A stretch of 5,106 nucleotides of DNA, taken from the NCBI GenBank assembly GCA_028274925.1, contig JAQCNR010000295.1, positions 1-5,106 of the forward strand, in the 5' to 3' direction. This DNA comes from Halovenus sp. (GTDB lineage: Archaea > Halobacteriota > Halobacteria > Halobacteriales > Haloarculaceae). The position numbers were made by a program, and so were the translations under genes. A model generated the notes under the pieces. That model was given only the letters and a program-made list of their open reading frames with translations, was not told where the DNA came from and searched no databases. This document shows, piece by piece, positions 1 through 4,886 of this stretch; the stretch's first letter is position 1, and every line of letters starts with the position of its first letter.

Positions 1-156
1 TTGTACGGTTTGTCGCTAGGAGTGGTTAGGTTTGTAGAAACCGATGGTGTCTTGATGTGTAACAACCAGAAAGCCCCCGCCCGCTTGCCTGTCCGGGACT
101 TGCTGCGCTCCTCGTTCCACTGCGGTGCTTGCTGCGTCCGGCACAGAGCAAGCGGA

Positions 157-223
157 CGGCCCCTTTCAGCCCCACCCTATGGCTTGTGACACGAGCCACC
201 GCGGGTGGGACTGAAAGGGGCCG
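157..223. repeat. Central 21-bp inverted repeat of the palindromic element
   Basis: Positions 157-177 and 203-223 are reverse complements apart from one C-A mismatch (C170 against A210), around a 25-base loop (178-202). Each arm carries the CCCCTTTCAG / CTGAAAGGGG core. This is the longest near-perfect stem in the window and forms the tip of the larger hairpin. Confidence 0.85.
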
Positions 224-282
224 CCTGTTCGAGGAAGGCGGGCGAAGTAAGCACGCGACTGAAAGGAGCGCGCGCAACGAGC

Positions 283-309
283 CCCCCGACTCGAACAGTC
301 GGGGGCTTT
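283..309 (+). terminator. Terminator-like hairpin with T-rich tail at the right end of the element
   Basis: CCCCCGACT at 283-291 pairs perfectly with AGTCGGGGG at 297-305 around a 5-base loop. CTTTCTGATTCTTTG follows, giving an intrinsic-terminator look for rightward transcription. The stem competes with the outer arm of the large hairpin, since 301-308 can pair with 71-78 instead. The left end read on the minus strand also gives a G-run followed by CTTTCTGGTTGTT, so the element could stop transcription from both sides. Archaeal termination depends mainly on T tracts, so the hairpin's role is uncertain. Confidence 0.4.
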
Positions 310-356
310 CTGATTCTTTGCAGTCGTTTTCACGTCACCAACCACTCATCGCCGAG

Positions 357-385
357 GGGCTGAGGATTTATACGAATCCCAGCCC
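357..385. promoter_or_regulatory. Promoter of the DUF460 gene: TATA box inside an inverted repeat
   Basis: ATTTATAC at 366-373 is a good haloarchaeal TATA box. Its centre lies about 27 bases before the GTG at 397, so the transcript is probably leaderless. The box sits in a dyad: GGGCTG (357-362) pairs with CAGCCC (380-385), and GGATT (364-368) pairs with AATCC (375-379), leaving one bulged A at 363 and the loop TATACG. Because it lies upstream of the expected transcription start, the symmetry would act as DNA, for example as an operator where a repressor blocks TBP. That regulatory role is inference. Confidence 0.6.
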
Positions 386-396
386 TACCGGTCGTT

Positions 397-2370
397 GTGA
401 GTGACCGCACGGGCGCGCTGGACGCAGTCGTCTTCGGCGTCGATATCCAAAGCGGCGACGTCCGCGGCGACGCCCCCTCCTACGCGCTTGTCGTCTTCGA
501 CGGCGACAGTATCGAGCGCGACGTTGTCAGCTACCGAAAGCTCCGCCGTCGTATCAACGACGAGCGACCCACAATGGTCGCGACGGACAATATGTACGAG
601 CTGGCCGAGGACAAAGACGCCCTGATTCACTTCCTCGGCTCGCTTCCCCCCGAAACGACACTCGTTCAGGTGACCGGCGGCACCGACCCCGAACCGCTCT
701 CGCGAGTGGCCTCCCGCCACGGCGTTCCCTACGCCAAGAAACCGATGAAAGAGGCCGAGGCCGCCGCTCGCCTCGCCGCAGCGAACGTCGGCCAGGCAGT
801 CACGGCCTTCACCAACACCACTGAAGTCAAAGTCGCGCGTGGCCGCTCCACTGGAAGCGGAGGGTGGAGCGAGGACCGCTACACCCGCCGAATCCACGGC
901 TCGGTCAAACGCCGCACGCGCGAGGTCGAATCCGAACTCGACGACGCCGGCCTCGACTACGAACGCGACGCCACCGAGAAATACGGCGGCTTCTCCAACG
1001 CTATCTTTACCGTGCAAGCCCCGCCCAGCGACCTGCCGGTTTCGACGGAACGGTCCGGCGACGTGCGAATCGAAATCGAACGCCAACGGCGCGACGGCGT
1101 GGAGTTCGAACCACTGGTGAAACGCCGCGACCGAGTGATTGTGGGGATTGACCCCGGAACGACGACTGCAGTCGCAATCGTCAGCACCGACGGCGCAGTA
1201 CTCGACGTTCTCAGCACGCGAACAGCCGACACCGCCGCCGTTATCGAGTGGATTATCGAGCGCGGTCGGCCGGTCATCGTCGCCGCCGACGTGACGCCGA
1301 TGCCCGAGACTGTCGAGAAGATCCGCCGGAGCTTCGACGCTTCAGGCTGGGTGCCCGACCGTGACCTGCCGGTCGACGTGAAACAGCACCGCACGCGCGA
1401 GGAGGGCTACGATAACGACCACGAACGCGACGCTATCGCGGCCGCCTTCGGTGCCTACGACGCCAACAAAGACAAATTCGAGCGTATCGCCCGCGAGACA
1501 CCGCCACGACAGGACCAGGGCGCGGTACTCGAACGCGTCGTTGCCGGCAACGAGCCACTCGCGGAGGTGCTTTCGGACCTGCAGGACGACGGCGAGGAAG
1601 AGGAAGAGAACACCGAGCACGTCCCTCGGGAGTTGACCGCCGAGGAGCGCCGGATCAACCGTCTCGAAACGCAGGTCGAGCGCCTGCAGGACCACGTCGA
1701 AACCCTCGAAGGAACCATCGAGCAGAAAGACGACCGCATCGACGAGTACGAGCAGAAACTCTCCGACGCCCGCAGCGAACAGCGCCGTGAGACCCGAAAG
1801 AGCCGTGAAGTCACGCGACTGGAACGCCGAAACAACCAACTCGAACGCAAACTCGAAACCGAACGCGAGCGGATCGAAGAACTCGAAAGCAAACTCGAAC
1901 GCCTGAAAGCGCTGTGGAAACTCGACCACTCGAACTTTGCCGACGTGGCGGAGAAGAAGGCGGGACTCGTCCCGGTCAAAATCATCGAGCAGTTCACCCG
2001 CGACGATATCGAGACTGCCGACGAGAAGTTTGGCCTCGCCGAGGACGACGTGGTCTTCCTCCGTGACGCCAGCGGCGCGGGGCGTTCAACCGCACAGCGA
2101 CTGGCGGATATCAACCCGAAAGTCGTCCTCCGCAACGGCCAGCTCTCGGATATGGCCGACGCGATTCTCTTCGACGAGGAGATTCCCGTCGCTCCCGCAG
2201 AGATGGTGACGATTCAGGAAGTCGACGAACTCGCAGTCGCCCGTGAATCCGAAGTCGAGGAGGCTATCGAGGACTGGCACCAGCGCGCCGAGGACCGCAA
2301 GCGCGAACAGAGCGCAGAGATGGTTGACCGCCTCATCAGCGAACACCGCGCTGACCGACCAGAAGGCTAG
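397..2370 (+). CDS. DUF460 (COG2433-type) protein with RNase H-like folds and a long coiled coil
   Basis: 657 residues from a GTG start, chosen because it sits at the predicted start of a leaderless transcript. The N-terminal part (about 10-130) begins FGVDIQSGD, with Asp16 and later MVATDN (Asp64), resembling a first RNase H-like fold. A basic linker region follows (about 140-245). A clearer RuvC/YqgF-like domain starts at IVGIDPGTT (Asp252), continues with VAADV (Asp298) and ends in DNDHERDAIAAAF (His342, Asp345), the usual pattern of acidic residues in this fold. An acidic linker (about 396-408) leads to a coiled coil of roughly 95 residues (413-508), then a conserved-looking C-terminal domain (509-657). 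The protein has no signal peptide or membrane segment, so it is likely cytoplasmic. Family knowledge: archaeal DUF460 proteins are annotated as possible RNase H-fold nucleases, without a settled function as far as I know. Activity on DNA or RNA is inference. The gene stands alone on its strand. Confidence 0.9.
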   Translation: MSDRTGALDAVVFGVDIQSGDVRGDAPSYALVVFDGDSIERDVVSYRKLRRRINDERPTMVATDNMYELAEDKDALIHFLGSLPPETTLVQVTGGTDPEPLSRVASRHGVPYAKKPMKEAEAAARLAAANVGQAVTAFTNTTEVKVARGRSTGSGGWSEDRYTRRIHGSVKRRTREVESELDDAGLDYERDATEKYGGFSNAIFTVQAPPSDLPVSTERSGDVRIEIERQRRDGVEFEPLVKRRDRVIVGIDPGTTTAVAIVSTDGAVLDVLSTRTADTAAVIEWIIERGRPVIVAADVTPMPETVEKIRRSFDASGWVPDRDLPVDVKQHRTREEGYDNDHERDAIAAAFGAYDANKDKFERIARETPPRQDQGAVLERVVAGNEPLAEVLSDLQDDGEEEEENTEHVPRELTAEERRINRLETQVERLQDHVETLEGTIEQKDDRIDEYEQKLSDARSEQRRETRKSREVTRLERRNNQLERKLETERERIEELESKLERLKALWKLDHSNFADVAEKKAGLVPVKIIEQFTRDDIETADEKFGLAEDDVVFLRDASGAGRSTAQRLADINPKVVLRNGQLSDMADAILFDEEIPVAPAEMVTIQEVDELAVARESEVEEAIEDWHQRAEDRKREQSAEMVDRLISEHRADRPEG

Positions 2371-2381
2371 CAACTGGTCGG
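2355..2381 (+). other. Hairpin spanning the DUF460 stop codon
   Basis: CCGACCAG (2355-2362) is the exact reverse complement of CTGGTCGG (2374-2381). The 11-base loop holds the TAG stop (2368-2370) within the palindrome GCTAGC. No T tract follows, so this is not a standard terminator. It might stabilise the mRNA 3' end or mark processing. The remaining sequence to 2457 shows no gene or clear signal. Confidence 0.4.
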
Positions 2382-2457
2382 AGTACGCCCGTTTGCTACA
2401 CCGAACTCGCCCGAGAAATAGTGCCGACCGAGAGTGCTGGAGATATGCGGTCGCGTC

Positions 2458-2673
2458 TTATGCCAACCCCATCGACTTCATAAACCGGGAGATGCCGCCG
2501 TAGGCAATAAGTCCGACACCCGCAAGCACTAGCGCCAGTCCGCCCGCGACCTTCGGCCGGTCCCGTCCGATAACCGCCAATCCCGCCGCAATAACCCCCA
2601 CGCCGTACTTCCCTTCGGTCCCCACCGTCGCTTCGAGTTGCTCGCTCGCTTCCCGTAGCTGAGCTGATACCAT
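2458..2673 (-). CDS. Small two-helix membrane protein, unidentified
   Basis: 71 residues. The N-terminal third (1-21) is polar and looks amphipathic. Two hydrophobic stretches follow, about 24-36 (GVGVIAAGLAVIG) and 42-61 (VAGGLALVLAGVGLIAYGGI), separated by the charged turn RDRPK. A short basic tail (ISRFMKSMGLA) ends the protein. This predicts a hairpin in the cytoplasmic membrane. The ATG at 2671-2673 is chosen because a minus-strand TATA box (2698-2705) lies about 28 bases upstream. Longer readings of the frame would run through that promoter and into the neighbouring initiation-factor gene. The gene diverges from aIF-1A and converges with the DUF460 gene 87 bases away. I do not recognise the family. 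Small haloarchaeal membrane proteins of this kind are usually annotated hypothetical, and I assign no function. Confidence 0.72.
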   Translation of the reverse strand: MVSAQLREASEQLEATVGTEGKYGVGVIAAGLAVIGRDRPKVAGGLALVLAGVGLIAYGGISRFMKSMGLA

Positions 2674-2697
2674 GGCTACTCCTGCGATGTACCAGCG

Positions 2698-2705
2698 TAT
2701 AAAAT
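2698..2705 (-). promoter_or_regulatory. TATA box for the small membrane protein gene
   Basis: On the minus strand this reads ATTTTATA, with its centre about 28 bases before the ATG at 2673. That spacing predicts a leaderless or nearly leaderless mRNA. It shares a 99-bp divergent region (2674-2772) with the aIF-1A promoter. Confidence 0.6.
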
Positions 2706-2743
2706 CCGTGACTTCGGCTCGAATTCGACGATTTCTCGCAGAA

Positions 2744-2750
2744 GTTTTAC
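2744..2750 (+). promoter_or_regulatory. TATA box for the aIF-1A gene
   Basis: GTTTTAC is a weaker but typical haloarchaeal TATA element centred about 26 bases before the ATG at 2773. CGCAGAA just upstream could serve as the BRE. There is no Shine-Dalgarno sequence (TAATTTTAAGGT precedes the start), which fits a leaderless transcript. A second AT-rich run, TTAATTTTAA (2760-2769), lies too close to the start to be the TATA box of this gene. Confidence 0.5.
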
Positions 2751-2772
2751 GTCTCGCTGTTAATTTTAAGGT

Positions 2773-3063
2773 ATGAGCGACAACGAGGGGCGCAACGACC
2801 TCCGTATGCCCGACGACGAGGAGGTGTTCGCAGTCGTCGTCGACATGCTCGGAGCCAACCGCGTCCGCGTCAGGTGCATGGACGGTGTCGAACGAACCGC
2901 TCGCATCCCGGGCAAGATGCAAAAACGCATCTGGATCCGTGAAGACGACGTTGTCCTCGTCGAACCGTGGGACTGGCAGGACGAAAAAGCCGACATCACC
3001 TGGCGCTACGAAAAACAGGAAGCCGACCAACTCCGCGACGAAGGCCACATCCAGAGCGCTTAG
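2773..3063 (+). CDS. eif1A: Translation initiation factor aIF-1A (eIF1A)
   Basis: 96 residues, close to the usual archaeal length of about 100. aIF-1A binds the A site of the small ribosomal subunit and helps recruit the initiator tRNA and select the start codon, acting in the cytoplasm with aIF-1 and aIF-2. A short unstructured N-terminal tail leads into an S1-like OB fold (about 17-80). Family-typical sequence includes MLGANRVRVRCMDG (25-38), RIPGKMQKRIWI (44-55), DDVVLVEPWDWQ (58-69) and the KADITWRY strand (72-79), followed by a charged C-terminal tail. The ATG fits the leaderless promoter. The gene is monocistronic here: it diverges from the small membrane protein gene, and its TAG stop overlaps the TAA stop of trpB on the other strand by 4 bases. 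Identification is secure. Confidence 0.97.
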   Translation: MSDNEGRNDLRMPDDEEVFAVVVDMLGANRVRVRCMDGVERTARIPGKMQKRIWIREDDVVLVEPWDWQDEKADITWRYEKQEADQLRDEGHIQSA

Positions 3064-4235
3064 GACGGAGTCAGGTCGAACCGCTCGGCCGCCGACTGCA
3101 TATCTTTGTCTCCACGACCACAGAGGTTGATGAGGAGACTGTCGTGGTCACCCTCCTCGGCGAGTTTGAACGCCAGCGCGATGGCGTGACTCGGTTCGAA
3201 CGCCGGAATGATGCCCTCGCTCTCGGAGAGTTCACGGAATGCTGCCAGCGCCTCGTCGTCGGTAATCGCCCGATATTCTGCGCGACCAGTTTCCTGTAGC
3301 GCGGCGTGTTCCGGGCCGACGCCGGGGTAATCGAGCCCAGCGCTGACCGAATGATTTTCCGTATTCTCGCCGATGACTTTCGTTTTCGCACCCTGGAACA
3401 CCTCACCTTCACTGTCGGGATTTTCCGACAGCGGCGCGGAGTGTTGTCCGGAGTGCAGTCCTTTCCCGCCCGGTTCAGCGCCGTACAGCGCAACGTCTTC
3501 GTCGTCTCGGAAGGCGCTGAACAGTCCAATCGAGTTCGACCCGCCGCCGACACAGGCCACACAGGCGTCCGGAAGGTCGCCGTGCAGTTCCTCTACCTGT
3601 TCGCGGGCCTCCTTGCCGATGACCGACTGGAACTCGCGGACCATCCGCGGGAACGGGTCCGGTCCGACCGCGCTCCCGACTAGATCGTGTGTGTTATCGA
3701 CGTTCTCGACGAGGTCCTCCAGTGCGGCGTCGACAGCCTCGGCGAGACCCTCGTTGCCGCGGTCGACTGCCTTCACGTCTGCGCCCATCAGTCGCATCCG
3801 GAAGACGTTCATCTCCTGGCGCTGGATGTCGTTGCGACCCATGTAGACGGTCGTATCGAGGTCGAGCAACGCGCCGACCATCGCCGTTGCGGTGCCGTGC
3901 TGTCCCGCACCCGTCTCGGCAATGAGTCGGTCCTTGCCGGCCTGTTTGGCGAGCAACCCCTGCCCCAGCGTGTTGTTGAGTTTGTGCGCGCCGCCGTGGA
4001 GCAGGTCCTCGTGTTTGAAGTAAATCTCTGTGTCGTAGCGCTCGGAGAGTGTTTCGGCGTGAAAGACCGGTGTCGGTCGCCCCGCGTAGTGTTCGAGCAG
4101 GTAGTTGAGTCGCTCCCAGAACGCCTCAGATTCGATTGCTTCCTCGAAGCCCGCTGCTAGCTGGGCGAGTGGTTCTTCGAGCGGTTCCGGAACGTGTCGT
4201 CCCCCGTATCCTTCGTACGTGCCATCTGACGCCAT
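3060..4235 (-). CDS. trpB: Tryptophan synthase beta subunit (TrpB1 type)
   Basis: 391 residues, the normal length. The enzyme condenses indole with L-serine to give L-tryptophan using PLP, normally as an alpha2-beta2 complex with TrpA in the cytoplasm. Visible motifs are RPTPV (53-57), HGGAHKLNN with the PLP lysine K85, AETGAGQHG with catalytic E107, the phosphate-binding GGGSN (230-234), SAGLDYPGVGPEH with D302, EGIIPAFEPSHA with E347, and NLCGRGDKD near the end. C372 stands where the well-studied enteric enzyme has Ser377, the residue contacting the PLP ring nitrogen. Sequence pattern and length fit TrpB1 rather than TrpB2. The ATG at 4235 is preferred; a GTG at 4268 would add 11 atypical residues. 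No trpA or trpC adjoins: mbf1 diverges upstream and aIF-1A converges downstream. Its promoter is unclear. A weak TGTTT element lies near 4261-4265, and the minus-strand reading of 4302-4308 (CATAAAA) is another candidate with a leader of about 43 bases. Confidence 0.96.
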   Translation of the reverse strand: MASDGTYEGYGGRHVPEPLEEPLAQLAAGFEEAIESEAFWERLNYLLEHYAGRPTPVFHAETLSERYDTEIYFKHEDLLHGGAHKLNNTLGQGLLAKQAGKDRLIAETGAGQHGTATAMVGALLDLDTTVYMGRNDIQRQEMNVFRMRLMGADVKAVDRGNEGLAEAVDAALEDLVENVDNTHDLVGSAVGPDPFPRMVREFQSVIGKEAREQVEELHGDLPDACVACVGGGSNSIGLFSAFRDDEDVALYGAEPGGKGLHSGQHSAPLSENPDSEGEVFQGAKTKVIGENTENHSVSAGLDYPGVGPEHAALQETGRAEYRAITDDEALAAFRELSESEGIIPAFEPSHAIALAFKLAEEGDHDSLLINLCGRGDKDMQSAAERFDLTPS

Positions 4236-4300
4236 ATTCGTCTCACTGGGCCGCGTCAGCAAACACACTCGGCTCAGTTGGGCTGCTCACCACGGCGTGC

Positions 4301-4308
4301 GTTTTATG
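4301..4308 (+). promoter_or_regulatory. TATA box for mbf1 in the trpB-mbf1 divergent region
   Basis: GTTTTATG is centred about 27 bases before the ATG at 4332, which predicts a leaderless mbf1 mRNA. Read on the minus strand the same site gives CATAAAAC, so it could also serve trpB. The divergent region is 96 bp (4236-4331), and I see no attenuator, run of Trp codons or riboswitch fold in it. Confidence 0.55.
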
Positions 4309-4331
4309 CGCAGGGGTGGCCAAGGAACGAT

Positions 4332-4886
4332 ATGGTCCAGTGTGAGATGTGCGGGACGGAAACGTCGTCTCCGAACCGCGTCAAGATTGAAGGTGCAAAG
4401 TTGAATGTTTGCGATGAATGCACCGACTTCGGGACTGAAATCGAGACTGGTTCGTCGTCCAGTTCCTCGACGAAGTACTCGACGAGTTCCTCGGACGACA
4501 ACAGTTCGACCGGTGCCGGCGCGACCAACACCGGCGCCTCGACCACCAGTTCCGGCGGTGGTGGCGGCGGCCGTGGCCGAAAGCCGGATATGTTCGACGA
4601 CATCGAAGAACTGGCTCAGGACTACGACGACCAGATTAGACAGGGTCGCGAACAGGCCGGCCTGAGCCAGGAAGACCTCGCAAAAAATCTGAACGAGAAA
4701 GCGAGTCTCATCCGAAAACTCGAACAGGGTGAGATGCTCCCGACCGACGAGACCCAGGAGAAACTCGAAGCCGCACTCGAAATCGACCTCTCCGCGGGCG
4801 GCAGCACCGACGACGCAGATTGGGAGAGTGACTCCTCGACTGGCGAGTATACGCTGGGCGACGTTGTCGAGCGAAAAGACTCCTAG
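4332..4886 (+). CDS. mbf1: Archaeal multiprotein bridging factor 1 (aMBF1)
   Basis: 184 residues. The N-terminal zinc ribbon shows paired cysteines C4-x2-C7 and C27-x2-C30. A low-complexity Ser/Thr/Gly linker (about 40-80, ending in a run of six Gly) separates it from the helix-turn-helix domain. That domain (about 95-152) has the Cro/HTH_3 pattern GREQAGLSQEDLAKNL, ASLIRKLEQGE and EKLEAALEIDL. An acidic tail of about 30 residues follows. Family knowledge: eukaryotic MBF1 bridges activators to TBP, while the archaeal form is reported to associate with ribosomes and may link transcription or translation to stress. The ATG at 4332 is chosen because CEMCG starts immediately after it and the TATA box lies about 27 bases upstream; an ATG at 4278 would put the TATA box inside the coding region. 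Its TAG stop shares the sequence CTAG with the stop of the opposing downstream gene. Confidence 0.95.
   Translation: MVQCEMCGTETSSPNRVKIEGAKLNVCDECTDFGTEIETGSSSSSSTKYSTSSSDDNSSTGAGATNTGASTTSSGGGGGGRGRKPDMFDDIEELAQDYDDQIRQGREQAGLSQEDLAKNLNEKASLIRKLEQGEMLPTDETQEKLEAALEIDLSAGGSTDDADWESDSSTGEYTLGDVVERKDS

Larger units (their letters stand above)
67..312. repeat. Concentric palindromic intergenic element with 13-bp terminal inverted repeats
   Basis: Seen directly: CAGAAAGCCCCCG at 67-79 is the exact reverse complement of 300-312. Further complementary arms share almost the same centre (about 189.5): 105-111 with 265-271 (7 bp), 125-140 with 239-254 (one mismatch, two G-T wobbles), and 157-177 with 203-223 (21 bp, one mismatch). 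An off-centre arm pairs 89-97 with 290-298. The element can therefore fold into one long imperfect hairpin whose tip is 178-202. No target-site duplication is visible at the ends and no convincing protein lies inside. I recall similar GC-rich intergenic elements with the GGGACTGAAAGGGGC motif being widespread in haloarchaeal genomes, but cannot confirm that here. It could be a MITE-like non-autonomous mobile element, a structured RNA, or a bidirectional terminator. That it is a real element is fairly sure; its nature is inference. Confidence 0.8.

Noticed and set aside
29..42. Small hairpin GGTTT-GTAG-AAACC
   Set aside because: Only 5 bp, expected by chance, and no associated signal.
1..189. 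Possible protein-coding tail at the left edge (plus strand, frame 1)
   Set aside because: Starts only at a TTG at the edge, runs into the palindromic element, and its composition (Arg/Pro/Cys-rich, few acidic residues) is unlike haloarchaeal proteins.
67..312. Known stable RNAs (RNase P RNA, SRP RNA, tRNA) or a CRISPR array
   Set aside because: GAGGAAGGCGGGC at 231 loosely recalls an RNase P motif, but the other conserved regions are absent. There is no tRNA cloverleaf, and the repeats are neither direct nor evenly spaced.
26..404. Open frames on both strands across the 67-312 element
   Set aside because: Compositions are Arg/Ser-rich and the frames mirror the inverted repeats; no motif or promoter supports translation.
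385..1086. Long minus-strand open frame opposite the DUF460 gene
   Set aside because: GC-rich haloarchaeal genes routinely leave open antisense frames. It has no promoter or recognisable domain.
1342..2135. Minus-strand open frames opposite the coiled-coil part of the DUF460 gene
   Set aside because: They mirror the repetitive Glu/Leu/Arg codons of the coiled coil, giving Phe/Val- or Ser/Arg-rich low-complexity translations.
2458..3048. 196-residue reading of the small membrane protein gene
   Set aside because: The extension would cover its own TATA box and run antisense through most of the aIF-1A gene; the 71-residue version fits the promoter.
3306..4160. Plus-strand open frames across trpB
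   Set aside because: They overlap a fully motif-complete trpB on the minus strand and show no family resemblance.
4236..4268. N-terminal extension of TrpB from the GTG at 4268, or a trp leader peptide
   Set aside because: The extra residues (MCLLTRPSETN) contain no Trp codons and do not resemble a TrpB N terminus; there is no attenuator-like hairpin.
4278..4331. Upstream ATG for mbf1 at 4278
   Set aside because: It would place the TATA box within the gene and add 18 residues before the zinc-ribbon start typical of the family.
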